Made by a program: the position numbers and the translations under genes
NCBI GenBank assembly: GCA_036802945.1
Contig: DAIRVG010000006.1
Location: forward strand, 28,132-92,131
DNA: 64,000 nt
Reading direction: 5' to 3'
Source: Gp6-AA40 sp036802945
Lineage (GTDB): Bacteria > Acidobacteriota > Vicinamibacteria > Vicinamibacterales > UBA2999
The notes under the pieces: model-generated
Told to the model about the DNA's origin: nothing
What the model saw: the letters and a program-made list of their open reading frames with translations, nothing else
The model's database searches: none
Shown here: one piece after another, positions 43,404-52,590 of the stretch
Position numbering within the stretch: the stretch's first letter is position 1
Layout of the letters: each line of letters begins with the position of its first letter

Positions 43404-45704
43404 TCAGCGTGTCTTCGGCTTGGCTGGTGCCTTTTTCACCGGCGTCTTCGCCCTGGCGGGCGACGACTTCGCTGGTGGGGTCCTCAGGCTGCCGGGCGTC
43501 AGCAACCCGCCGCCGTAAAGTCGCCGGTAGTCCTCGGCGATGCCGAGGATGCGCTTCACGTAGTTCTGCGTCTCTGGGAACGGGATATCGTCGATGAACT
43601 CGTCCTGCGGGAGGCCTGGACGCTCCGCAAGCCATTGCACCACGCGGCTGTCGCCAGCGTTGTAGCTGGCAAGCGCGTAATGCGTGCCGCCGAAACGATC
43701 CGTCAGGTCCTTGAATAACTTCATACCCATACGGATGTTTGACTCCGGCTGCGTCAACATTCGTGTGGCGTAGCGGCCCAGCCCGACCTTCGGCGCATAC
43801 CGGCGTCCCGTCGCAGGCAGGAGCTGCATGAGGCCCCAGGCGTTGGCACTCGACCGCACATCGGCTGTGTATGTCGATTCCTGCAGGATGAGTGAGGCCA
43901 TCAGGTACGGATCGAGCTGATTCGCATCGGAGTACTTCTTGATGAGCGGCCAGTAGTCGAGCGGATAGATCACCTCGAGCACCGCCGGCGGAAGATTCTC
44001 CCCTCCCGCGGCCAGGAACTGTGGGTACGCGCGCTTCATGATGGTGATCGCGCCACGCATGTGATCGAAGCGCTCGGGTGCCGTTTCGTTCTGCGCCTGC
44101 TCGTGCCGAATCCACGCAATGGTCGCCTCGATCGCCGGCGTATTGCCCCAGGCGCGCTGCGCGTATTGCAGCTCCTTGAGGGCCGCGTCGTACATCTCGA
44201 TCCCCACGAGCTCCCGAATCAGCGCCGCGGTCGGAATCGGCGCTCGGGCGGAGGTCGGAGCGATGGTGACGTTATCGGCGACAGCCAGCTCGTTGCGATC
44301 CTCGAGGATCTTCGACGCCAGGCGCCCGTAATAGGAGTTCTGATAGTCGGCAACCTCGACGCGATATCGCTCGTTCGCGATTGCGGTTTCGCCGAGCTGG
44401 TCGTGCGCGCGTCCGGCCCAGTACAGCCACGCCGGACGGGTATCGGCGCGAGGAAAGGCGGCGGCGCCGCTTTCGAATGCCTGTGCCGCATCGGCAAACT
44501 GGTCGTTCTTGTAGGCCCACCACCCGATCTTCCACGCCGCCCGCTCCGAGTACCGGCTGTCCGGAAAGCGACGGAACAGTTCGCGGAATACGCCGTCGGC
44601 TGCCGCATCATCATCGACGATGACGTAGTGGGTGGCGAGATTGTTGAGCGTTTCGGCCGCCCACGTGCTGTCCGGAAAATCGTTGACGAGGTCGCGAGCC
44701 TCCGCCACGTACGTGGCAATGTCGCCTAGCGCGCGCGTCGCCGTCAGATAGAAGAAGCGCGATTCGGCCTGGCGCGATGATTTGTTGAGGAAGGGCCTCA
44801 GGGCATCACGTGAGGCGCGGAAGCGATCGAGGTAGTAGTCGCACTCCGCGAGCCGCAGCGCAACAAGCTCCTTCTCGTCGCCCGATGCGATCGGCGCGAG
44901 CGGAGCAAAGCCGGCGCGCGCCTGCGCGTAACGACGCGCCGCGAACAATCGCTCCGCGCGGCCAAGCTCGAGCTTCAACGTGTCGGCCAGCGAGGCGGTG
45001 TCGAGACGTTCGAGCAGGCTCTGCGCGTCGATCGCCTGCATGCTGAGCGGCGACTCGTAGTACACCTCGCGGTACGCGTCGATCGCCTTGTCGCGATCGC
45101 CCGCTGCTTCGGCCGCGCGTCCCAGACGAATCCACACGTCTTCGGGCACGGTCAGCCCCTTGTCCTTCCGCGCATCATCGAGGACCGACACCGCACGGCG
45201 CGCATCCTGCTGCGCCAGCAGCACCTCCGAGAGGTGAAGCGGAATGGCTTCCGCCAGGTATCCCGCAGGCTGTTTCTTCGCGAGCGCATCCAACGCGTCT
45301 TGCGCCTCCGGCAGGCGGTTCAGACCCGCGAGGGCGACGCCGCGGTAGTACTGCGCGTACCCCGCGAGCGGCGTTGCGGAGAGATCGGTGCTCACGAGCG
45401 GGAGGCCGGCGCCGAGGTCTCCGCTGTCGATCAGCTTTGCGCCCCGGGCGAATGTCGCGGCCGGCGATTCCGTCCGTGCGGTGGATGCACGTGGAAACGT
45501 CGCCGGAATGAACCAGAAATCGACAGGGCGGTCCGGAAGTGGCGGGTGAACAGTGGGCGTCAGGCGAACTGGCGTCGCGGATCGCGTGGCACTGCCTTCA
45601 GACTCCTGCGCGCGGATGTCGAGGCCGACGATCGCGACGCACATGCAGGCAACGATGAACCACGTCGCGCCCTTCGCGCCTGCGCGATTGATTCCATGGG
45701 TCAC
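43404..45704 (-). CDS. Soluble lytic murein transglycosylase (Slt type) with TPR-like repeats
   Basis: 766 residues from GTG 45704. Signal peptide (WFIVACMCVAIVGLDIRAQ), a superhelical TPR/U-shaped region of ~520 residues, then the SLT domain: LILQESTYTADVRSSANAWG with catalytic Glu, GLMQLLPATGR, NIRMGMKLFKDL and ALASYNAGDSRV. Cleaves peptidoglycan in the periplasm. The Lys/Pro-rich tail (PAKSSPARAKTPVKKAPAKP) is unusual. Start overlaps the preceding small gene by GTGA. Confidence 0.92.
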   Translation of the reverse strand: MTHGINRAGAKGATWFIVACMCVAIVGLDIRAQESEGSATRSATPVRLTPTVHPPLPDRPVDFWFIPATFPRASTARTESPAATFARGAKLIDSGDLGAGLPLVSTDLSATPLAGYAQYYRGVALAGLNRLPEAQDALDALAKKQPAGYLAEAIPLHLSEVLLAQQDARRAVSVLDDARKDKGLTVPEDVWIRLGRAAEAAGDRDKAIDAYREVYYESPLSMQAIDAQSLLERLDTASLADTLKLELGRAERLFAARRYAQARAGFAPLAPIASGDEKELVALRLAECDYYLDRFRASRDALRPFLNKSSRQAESRFFYLTATRALGDIATYVAEARDLVNDFPDSTWAAETLNNLATHYVIVDDDAAADGVFRELFRRFPDSRYSERAAWKIGWWAYKNDQFADAAQAFESGAAAFPRADTRPAWLYWAGRAHDQLGETAIANERYRVEVADYQNSYYGRLASKILEDRNELAVADNVTIAPTSARAPIPTAALIRELVGIEMYDAALKELQYAQRAWGNTPAIEATIAWIRHEQAQNETAPERFDHMRGAITIMKRAYPQFLAAGGENLPPAVLEVIYPLDYWPLIKKYSDANQLDPYLMASLILQESTYTADVRSSANAWGLMQLLPATGRRYAPKVGLGRYATRMLTQPESNIRMGMKLFKDLTDRFGGTHYALASYNAGDSRVVQWLAERPGLPQDEFIDDIPFPETQNYVKRILGIAEDYRRLYGGGLLTPGSLRTPPAKSSPARAKTPVKKAPAKPKTR

Positions 45705-45943
45705 CGCGCGCCCCCGAGCACTATTCGATCGCCGTCGGCGAGTGTGCGTACCGGCTCTTGGTTGAAGTACTCGGCCCATGCGGGTACGGTCGGCGGGACC
45801 CGCGCTTCGTAGAGCCGCCGGGTCCGCTCGATTTTGCCGCCGAGATTCATCATGAGGTGGCCCGAATTTCGTCCCGCATCCACAATCGGCCCGTGATCCA
45901 TCCGGACTTCCGACAGCATCAAGCGCGCGTAGCGGCGCGCCAC
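45701..45943 (-). CDS. Small hypothetical protein
   Basis: 80 residues from GTG 45943, hydrophilic, no signal peptide. Not recognised. Support: overlaps the Slt start by 4 bp in the same orientation, and codon use looks like its neighbours. Contains an Arg-rich N-terminus and the segment MMNLGGKIERTRRLYEARVP. Confidence 0.45.
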   Translation of the reverse strand: MARRYARLMLSEVRMDHGPIVDAGRNSGHLMMNLGGKIERTRRLYEARVPPTVPAWAEYFNQEPVRTLADGDRIVLGGAR

Positions 45944-45967
45944 ATCGTCGTCGCCCGTTCCACCATG

Positions 45968-48451
45968 TTAGACCGGACCAGGCACGGCAGTATGCGAACT
46001 GCGCGCCACGGGGCGCGGCAGTGACAAGCTCACTACTTGTTGAACTGTCATTGCCTCCAGGACGCGGCTCGCATGACGAACCAGCACTTCGAGCACAGCC
46101 GGCCACCGTGACTGTGCATCAGATGACGGCCCGTTGAGACGCGGCGCGTCGGCATACAGGACGGCAACGACCTCGCCGCCAACACGCACCGGGAGCGCCA
46201 TCGACTGTCGCGGCCTGGCATCACGCGCAAACGCCGGCACCGCCAGCCGAGCATCTGATGCGTCCGCAGGACTGGACGCCGCAACACCACTCTGGAGGAC
46301 AGCGCCGGCCAGTCCGGCTTCCTCGATGTCCATGTCAATCGACTTCGGAGCGGCAGCGCCTGCGCCGAAACCGGTCAGCCGCCATCCTGCAAGCCGCTCA
46401 CCTTTGACGAGAAGGACCGCCGCGCGATCGACTTCATGCCCCGCGCACTGCACGAGACGCCCGAGAACATCGGAGAGGCCGTGCGATTCATCCAGGTTGC
46501 GGATCGCATCCGCAAGACGAGCCGCACGTGAGAGCTCTGACTGATGATTGTCGATGCGGACGCGTTCGATCGCTTCGGCGTCACTGCGGTCGCTTGCCGT
46601 CTTACTGGTTTTCTCGCCTTCGGCGCGGGCGCGCGCAATCTCGACGCCAGCGTCGGCCCGGGCCTTCTCAGCCTGGGCTTGCGCGGACCGTACGGCCTGC
46701 TCCGTTTCCGTGCGGGCTTTGTCGGCCTGGACCTGCGCGGACCGTACGGCCTGCTCCGCTTCGGCGCGGGCACGCTGCGTCTCGGCTCGCGCTTTTTCGA
46801 CTTCCCCATTGGCCGCGGCGGCTTCGCGGCGCGCGTTCTCTAATTCGACGTTGACCTGCTGGACTTCGCCGCCCGTCTTTTTCACATCGGCTTGGACGCG
46901 CGCGATCTCAGCGCTGGCGTCCGCACGGACCTTCTCCGCGTGGGCTCGAGCCTTTTCGACCTCCCCGAGGGCCGCGACGGTTTCCCGGCGCGCATTTTCT
47001 AATTCGGCGTGGGCCTGCAGGACTTCGCCGCGCGTCTTTGCGGCCTCCGCCTGGGCGCGCGTGATCTCAGCGCTGGCGTCCGCACGTACCTTCTCCACTT
47101 GCGCGTGCGCGGACAGGGAGGCCTGACCCACTTCCGCACGCGTACGCTCAGCCTCAGCTCGTGCTTTTTCGACTTCCGCGAAGGCCGCGACGGTTTCCCG
47201 GCGCGCGTTGTCCAACTCGCCCCGGGCCTGCACGACTTCGCCGCGCGCCTTTTCGACGTCGTCCTGGGCACGCGCGATCTCAGCGCTGGCGTCGGCACGT
47301 AGCCTCTCGACGTGAGCTTGCGCGTATCGTACGGCTTGCTCGACTTCCGTGCGGGTACGCTCCGCCTCGGCTCGCGCCTTATCGATTTCCTCGTGGGCCG
47401 CGGTGGTTTCGCGGCGCGCGTTTTCCAATTCGCGATGGGCCTGCTCGACTTCACCGCGCGTCTTTGTAACTTCGGCCTGGGCGCGCGCGATCTCAGCGCT
47501 GGCGTCCGCACGGAGCTGCTCGGCGTGGGCCTGCGCGGCCAGAGAGGCTTGCGCCGCCTCCGCTCGAGTACGTTCCGCCTCGGCTCGAGCTTTTTCGACT
47601 TCCGCCTGAGCGCCCGCGATCTCGACACTGGCGTCCGCACGGAGCTTCTCGACGTGGGCCTGCGCGGACAAAGAGGCTTGCGCCGCTTCCGCGCGGGTAC
47701 GCTCCGCGTCGGCTCGCGCTATTTCCACTTCGACGTGGGCCGCGGAGATTTCGCGGCGCGCGTTGTCTAGTTCCTGGTGTGCCTGTTCGACCTGGCTGCG
47801 GGCCCTGTCAACGTCAGCCTGGACACGCGCGATCTCGGCACTGGCGTCCGCACGGGCCTTCTCGGCTTGGGCCTGCGCGAAGAGCGAGGCTCTCTCCGCT
47901 TCCGCGCGGGTGCGTTCCACGTCAGCTCGCGCGACTTCGACTTCCCCGCGGGCTCCGGCCGTTTCGCGGCGGGAGAGGTCCAATTCCCCGCGTACCTGTT
48001 CGACTTCGCGGCGGGTGTTTTCGACGTCTTCACGGGCCAGGGCCGTGTCGCCGCGCGCGCTTTCCAACACTCCCTGAATCTGTTCGACTTCGGCGCGCGC
48101 TTTTTCGATCTCGGCCTGCGCAATGCGGCGGGCGGCGTCGAGCTGCTGCTGCGCGTGCGCGCGCAGATCGTCGAGCGCTTTGCGCAGCTCGCCGATCTGT
48201 CCTTCTGCGACGTGTTTCAGGTCTTCGGCGTGTTTCTGGGCCGCGGCGCGCAACTGCGTAATCTGCGCTTCCGCCAGGACACGGACCTCCGCAGCGGCTG
48301 CTTCCCTTGCGGCGGCAACGGCTCTTTCCCGCTCTTCCGCCGACACGCGAGCCACCTCCTGGGCAATGGCGCGCACGTCCGCGTCGAGGTGACGCCGGAG
48401 GCTGGCGGCAGCGCCGTCCAGCGCCGCGTGGACCTGGTCTTCGAAGGACAT
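45968..48451 (-). CDS. Giant coiled-coil protein with 71-residue tandem repeats and C-terminal GAF domain
   Basis: 827 residues from ATG 48451 (MSFEDQVHAALDG); an ATG at 48469 would add six. Residues ~50-640 are one Ala/Glu/Arg coiled coil whose core is a tandem repeat beginning RADASAEIARAQ. Full units are 71 residues; two are shortened to 43 and 53 by internal deletions. The last ~160 residues form a GAF-like domain (LSDVLGRLVQCAGHEVDRAAV; RQSMALPVRVGGEVVAVLYAD). No transmembrane segment. Role unknown; a filamentous cytoplasmic sensor or scaffold is possible. A TATAAT overlaps the upstream ATG, favouring 48451. Confidence 0.8.
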   Translation of the reverse strand: MSFEDQVHAALDGAAASLRRHLDADVRAIAQEVARVSAEERERAVAAAREAAAAEVRVLAEAQITQLRAAAQKHAEDLKHVAEGQIGELRKALDDLRAHAQQQLDAARRIAQAEIEKARAEVEQIQGVLESARGDTALAREDVENTRREVEQVRGELDLSRRETAGARGEVEVARADVERTRAEAERASLFAQAQAEKARADASAEIARVQADVDRARSQVEQAHQELDNARREISAAHVEVEIARADAERTRAEAAQASLSAQAHVEKLRADASVEIAGAQAEVEKARAEAERTRAEAAQASLAAQAHAEQLRADASAEIARAQAEVTKTRGEVEQAHRELENARRETTAAHEEIDKARAEAERTRTEVEQAVRYAQAHVERLRADASAEIARAQDDVEKARGEVVQARGELDNARRETVAAFAEVEKARAEAERTRAEVGQASLSAHAQVEKVRADASAEITRAQAEAAKTRGEVLQAHAELENARRETVAALGEVEKARAHAEKVRADASAEIARVQADVKKTGGEVQQVNVELENARREAAAANGEVEKARAETQRARAEAEQAVRSAQVQADKARTETEQAVRSAQAQAEKARADAGVEIARARAEGEKTSKTASDRSDAEAIERVRIDNHQSELSRAARLADAIRNLDESHGLSDVLGRLVQCAGHEVDRAAVLLVKGERLAGWRLTGFGAGAAAPKSIDMDIEEAGLAGAVLQSGVAASSPADASDARLAVPAFARDARPRQSMALPVRVGGEVVAVLYADAPRLNGPSSDAQSRWPAVLEVLVRHASRVLEAMTVQQVVSLSLPRPVARSSHTAVPGPV

Positions 48452-48741
48452 GTTCGGATCTGTGCGCATTATAAAGGCGGTGCCGTAAATTGCTGGAGGG
48501 TTTGCGGTTCGACCGCCGCACCGAGGCTCCTACCCACCGGTTCTCCTTCTAGAATATCGACCATCCGGTGGACTTCCTGCACTCCCCGACACAGCTACCC
48601 CAAGATGGCCCGGAGGAAGGAATGCCAGGGAATAGTGTCGGACCTCAGGGCGGGCCGCCTTACAGCCCAGGCCTCAGCCGGACGTGCCGTACAATGGTCA
48701 GGTGCGTCGGGAGCGTCCGGCGCGCCACGGATCTCAACCGA

Positions 48742-49094
48742 GGGGGCGAATTTGGCTTCGACGGGAGCTCGAGATCGCGGGATGCATGCCGAGCACCATT
48801 AACTCGTAAATCTGATGGAACATCCGTTAACTGCGGATTCTCAGTACGCTCTCGCAGCCTAATTAAGCTGTGAGCGTTCGCCTCAGCCTCGCCTGGTGGT
48901 TGGGGGTCGAATGTCATTAAGCAGGCTGGCGGTTGCGCGGCGGCCCGGCGCGCAACCGTGAGACGTTCCGGGTCTGGTGCCTGACGGTTTTTCGCCGCTT
49001 TTTCACGTCGGGCACGAGAAAACAGAAGCGGACACGCATGTAGAGTCCCACGACGACGTGCTTTCGGACGCGGGTTCGACTCCCGCCGCCTCCA
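48742..49094 (+). ncRNA. ssrA: tmRNA
   Basis: 5' end GGGGGCGAATTTGGCTTCGA is canonical and pairs with 3' CGCCTCC, including the G3-U70 wobble that marks alanine acceptance. T-arm GCGGGTTCGACTCCCGC and discriminator A at 49094; CCA is not encoded. The tag frame is at 48833-48862: GCG resume codon preceded by GTTAACT, then Asp-Ser-Gln-Tyr-Ala-Leu-Ala-Ala and TAA, giving tag ADSQYALAA. Rescues stalled ribosomes. Its 3' end is the left edge of a direct repeat. Confidence 0.95.
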
Positions 49095-49261
49095 ATTCCC
49101 ATAACCTGTTTACAGGAAGTCGCTTACGCGCGGGCGCTGTCCCCGCGTGTACCTGTGGCGTCCCAAAAAAGAAGGGTCGGCGGCAATCCGCCGTTGTCTT
49201 CGTCAACCAATCAGCGTGGTTTCTGTTTAGGCGAGTCCAGAAAGGTCCCCGCACATGATGT
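49077..49261. repeat. Left copy of 185-bp direct repeat, starting in tmRNA 3' end (attL-like)
   Basis: Begins CGACTCCCGCCGCCTCCA, the last 18 bp of tmRNA, and continues 167 bp beyond it. About 97% identical to 52318-52501 (five substitutions and one 1-bp indel by eye). Contains small hairpins CCTGTTTACAGG and GGCGG-CAAT-CCGCC. Confidence 0.93.
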
Positions 49262-49476
49262 CCAATCATCGTCACCGCTGTGTAGCCGAGGACTCACCAC
49301 AGAGATCGTCTCCACAAAGAGGGCATGCCGGGAGGCCAATTGCGCCTCCCGTCCGGGGGGTGGGATGGTTTGCCGTCCCGCCAGAGTGGGGGACGAGCGA
49401 TGCTGTCCACCAAATTGCAACGTCGGTGCCATCTGCGGCAACCCGCTTGCAGCTTCAATGTCGCGGACGGTGATCC

Positions 49477-49674
49477 ATGGCTAAAAGGGGATCGACTAAA
49501 CGCGAGCGCATGGGACACAAAGGTTGGCGGCACGCGCTTCGTGCGTCGAAAGTCGGGCGGCACGTTAAAAGAAAGCGAACAACTCGGTCCTTCACTCGCG
49601 TCGGATCGTCGGCACAAGGCCAAGACGAAGGTGCAGAGAGGGCAAGGCGATCGAGGGGATCGTTGACCAAGTAG
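49477..49674 (+). CDS. Small basic hypothetical protein
   Basis: 65 residues, very Arg/Lys/Ser-rich (MAKRGSTKRERMGHKGWRH), no recognised domain. It lies in the island after tmRNA where codon use is weak. It may be spurious; the ATG and clean stop are the only support. Confidence 0.25.
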   Translation: MAKRGSTKRERMGHKGWRHALRASKVGRHVKRKRTTRSFTRVGSSAQGQDEGAERARRSRGSLTK

Positions 49675-49691
49675 GTAGTCGGGTCCGAGAA

Positions 49692-49868
49692 ATGGAAGGC
49701 GCAATGACCAGCTCAAAATACGTTCTCCTCTTCGCGGCGATCGGCGGTGCGATCCTGTTTGCGGCGGCGAGCGCGTTGTTCTCAAGGAAAGGAGCGGCGG
49801 GTGCGCTGTCGAATGGGACCTCAGGCGACCCGGAGGTCATTTTCAGTAAGGCTCCACGGGCCGAGTAG
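49692..49868 (+). CDS. Small predicted single-span membrane protein
   Basis: 58 residues from ATG 49692 (or 49704). One hydrophobic helix (YVLLFAAIGGAILFAAASALF) then a short polar tail. Not recognised. Inside the tmRNA-flanked segment. Confidence 0.35.
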   Translation: MEGAMTSSKYVLLFAAIGGAILFAAASALFSRKGAAGALSNGTSGDPEVIFSKAPRAE

Positions 49869-50003
49869 GCGAGGCGTTCATCCCCTCAATCAGCATAGTG
49901 ATCGGCGCCGAGCGTTCGGGATGGAAAGACTCCACGCTGCAGCACCCGGCGATTCCATCAAGGCGGTCTGGTTAAGCCCACGCATGAACGGCGGAATCTG
50001 ACG

Positions 50004-50216
50004 ATGGTGAAAGTTGAAGACCAATGTATCGGTGGCCACGCTGCGACATACGAGGTTCCGACTTACGAGGTTCTGCGCTCTAGCGATGCCGTCCAACTCG
50101 CAAGTTCTCTGTATCTGCAACGCGAGATCGGTGAGCGCATCTTGTTTGCAGCGTTCGACGACCGCCTTAACAGCGCGGCCCGCGCAGAGGGGCTCACGCT
50201 CATTGATCTGTCGTAG
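50004..50216 (+). pseudogene. VapC-type PIN-domain toxin, C-terminal fragment
   Basis: LRSSDAVQLASSLYLQ and FAAFDDRLNSAARAEGL match the third and fourth acidic-residue motifs of VapC PIN nucleases. The N-terminal half with the first catalytic Asp is missing; the 12 or so residues before EVPTYEVLRSSDA look unrelated. No VapB antitoxin is visible nearby. A decayed cargo gene of the tmRNA island. Confidence 0.6.
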
Positions 50217-50407
50217 TTTGCAAACCTTCAGATGGCGCTAACCCGATTCGGCGACAGGTTAGTTGAGTTCTTTTCCGTTTGTCCGTGCTTTCAGTAGTAC
50301 CTCGTTCTTCAGCGCTCGGAGAAAGTCACGCGGGCGGTCTGCAGCCCTCCCGTACGCGTCCAGATGCATCCTGCGAAACAGTTGACTACAATTGATTCGC
50401 GTCAATC

Positions 50408-52039
50408 ATGATCATCCGCACGGCCGTGTCCTTCGCCTTCGCGGTCTCCGTGGCAGTGACCGGCATGACCACGGACACCAGGGCGCAGTCGCAGCGTGCG
50501 AGACAAGGACCCCAGACTCCCGCTCCCATTCCAGGGCCCATCGTCCAGCCATCGTCCACGTTTCCGTTGAAGCAGGTTGGCTACATCAAAGCCTCGAACC
50601 CGAGCGAGCGGGCTCAGTTCGGCGACGCGATAGCTCTGAGTGGCGATGGCAACACCCTGGCCGTGGGCGCGCGGGCGGAAAGCAGCGCGGCCGCCGGCAT
50701 CAACGGCAATCAGACGGATGCGTCCGCTTTCAGCTCAGGCGCCGTATACGTCTTCGCGCGTGCGGGCGACCGCTGGGTGCAGCAGGCCTATCTGAAGGCC
50801 TCGAATCCCGGCATCAACGACCAGTTTGGACACCTGGTCGCCCTCAGTGCAGACGGCAACATTCTGGCTGTGTCGGCACCCTTCGAGGACAGCCGGTCAA
50901 CCGGAGTCGACGGAGACCAGGCGGACAATTCGTTGGAGCAATCCGGTGCGATATACGTGTTTGCTCGTAGAGGCGCCGTCTGGTTCCAGCAGGCGTACCT
51001 CAAAGCATCGAACCCGGGCGAAGCGGAGGATGGCGACCAGTTCGGGTTCTCCCTGGCTCTCAGCGACGACGGCACCACGCTGGCGGCAGGGGCCATCTCC
51101 GAAGACAGCGCGGATGCCAGAATCAACGGCAACCAGGCGGACAACACGGCCAACAACGCCGGAGCCGTGTACGTGTTCGCTCGCACCGGCAGCCGCTGGT
51201 CGCAGCAGGCCTACGTCAAGTCGTCCAGTCCCAACGGGGCCGATGCCAATGACCTTTTTGGCTACTCCGTTAGCCTGAGTGCCGATGGCAACACCTTGGC
51301 AGTCGGCGCATACGATGAAGCCGGCTCGTCCAATATCATCAACGGGCCGGAGGACAACAACGCACCTGGAACAGGCGCCGTCTTTGTCTTTACACGAAGT
51401 GGCGCGTCATGGTCGCGGCAGGCCTATCTGAAGGCGTCAACCCAAGACAGAGCGGATTCACTCGGAGCCTGGGTTGCAATCAGCGATGACGGCAACACCG
51501 TAGCGGCGGGAGCACCCGACGAAGACAGCCTGACGACAGGCATTAACACGGTCGAAACTGGCCATTCGGGAAGAATCGGCACGCTTGACGATATCTCGGT
51601 CGGCGCAGCGTACGTGTTCATCCGTTCGGGCACTAAGTGGTTCCAGCAGGCGTCGTTCAAGGCCTCGAATTCTGGGATCGAGGACTGGTTTGGTGTGCGC
51701 CTGGCGTTGAGTGGTGACGGGAACACGCTGGCGGTGTCCGCTCCCAATGAAGACGGCGCCGCCAAGGGCATCAATGGCAGGCAGGATGACAATTCCGCGG
51801 GCGAAGCCGGCGCCTTGTACCTTTTCACTCGGGCCGGTGCGACCTGGACGTTTCAGTCCTACGTGAAGGGGTCAAACACTGAAGCGTTCGACGAGTTTAG
51901 TAGCGGCGTCGCGCTCAGCAGAAATGGCGCGTTGGCCGTGGGCGCTCGCTCCGAAGACGGCGGTGCCAGGGGTGCGAACGGCAACGGGAACGACAACTCG
52001 GTGACCGGTTCCGGCGCCGTCTATCTCTTCGGCTTCTGA
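50408..52039 (+). CDS. Secreted FG-GAP / integrin-alpha-type seven-bladed beta-propeller
   Basis: 543 residues. Signal peptide (AVSFAFAVSVAVTGMTTDTRAQ) then seven FG-GAP-like units, each with DxFG...LALSxDGNTLAVGA followed by ED and SGAVYVFxRxGxxWxQQAYLKAS. Seven units match a closed propeller. Acidic GNQxDN turns resemble Ca-binding loops. Likely extracellular or surface binding protein. It is the only intact sizeable gene between the two 185-bp repeats. Confidence 0.85.
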   Translation: MIIRTAVSFAFAVSVAVTGMTTDTRAQSQRARQGPQTPAPIPGPIVQPSSTFPLKQVGYIKASNPSERAQFGDAIALSGDGNTLAVGARAESSAAAGINGNQTDASAFSSGAVYVFARAGDRWVQQAYLKASNPGINDQFGHLVALSADGNILAVSAPFEDSRSTGVDGDQADNSLEQSGAIYVFARRGAVWFQQAYLKASNPGEAEDGDQFGFSLALSDDGTTLAAGAISEDSADARINGNQADNTANNAGAVYVFARTGSRWSQQAYVKSSSPNGADANDLFGYSVSLSADGNTLAVGAYDEAGSSNIINGPEDNNAPGTGAVFVFTRSGASWSRQAYLKASTQDRADSLGAWVAISDDGNTVAAGAPDEDSLTTGINTVETGHSGRIGTLDDISVGAAYVFIRSGTKWFQQASFKASNSGIEDWFGVRLALSGDGNTLAVSAPNEDGAAKGINGRQDDNSAGEAGALYLFTRAGATWTFQSYVKGSNTEAFDEFSSGVALSRNGALAVGARSEDGGARGANGNGNDNSVTGSGAVYLFGF

Positions 52040-52317
52040 ATCCCGGCGGGGGTTTCTTACCCAGCGATCAGAATTATTTCTCGTCAGACGGAACTGGCTG
52101 GCCGACGTTCCGAGTCCGAAAAATCTCCTGGCCACTATTCCCGGGGCAGCGGGCTGCTGCCTGTCGATCGACGGCGTCCTCGCGTCGTTCGCGTGGTCAA
52201 TACGATGAGAGTCCGCTGTACCTGTTTTGTACCTGGACCCCGGCTTTCTATCGTTTCTTGCGGATCATGCGCTTCGAGTTCTCGAGATCATTCGGAAATT
52301 CGACGATTCCGGCAGAC

Positions 52318-52501
52318 CGACTCCCGCCGCCTCCAATTCCCATAACCTGTTTACAGGAAGTCGCTTACGCGCGGGCGCTGTCCCCGCGTGTACCTGTCGC
52401 GTCCCAAAAAAGAAGGGTCGGCGGCAATCCGCCGTTGTCTTCGTCAACCAGTCAGCGTGGTTTCTGTTTAGGCGGGTTCAGCAGGTCCCCGCACATGATG
52501 T
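52318..52501. repeat. Right copy of 185-bp direct repeat (attR-like)
   Basis: Starts with the 18 bp of tmRNA 3' end (CGACTCCCGCCGCCTCCA) but upstream sequence is unrelated to tmRNA, so it is a displaced 3' end. Identity to the left copy ends at 52501. Confidence 0.93.
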
Positions 52502-52590
52502 GTGACTGTAGATCGATCGGTCGTCTGGCTCGTTACATCGTCATTGCCGTTGAAGATGGCGGCGCTGCGCCACGTCGGGCAGACGCACCG

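Noticed and set aside
46528..47640. Several long plus-strand open frames with Ala/Arg repeats
   Set aside because: They mirror the repetitive coiled-coil gene on the other strand and share its periodicity.
48540..48741. Possible RNase P or SRP RNA upstream of tmRNA (GGAGGAAGGAATGCC segment)
   Set aside because: The conserved RNase P core (GAGGAAAGTCC and its partners) and the SRP tetraloop region are absent.
48660..49275. Minus-strand open frames over tmRNA and the left direct repeat (ending ...WELEAAGVEPAS)
   Set aside because: Antisense of the conserved acceptor and T-arm of tmRNA; such frames are common artefacts at tRNA/tmRNA ends.
52258..52590. N-terminal 110 codons in frame with the TonB-receptor fragment
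   Set aside because: This part is merely the right direct repeat and its flank read through; only the sequence after about 52591 resembles a receptor.
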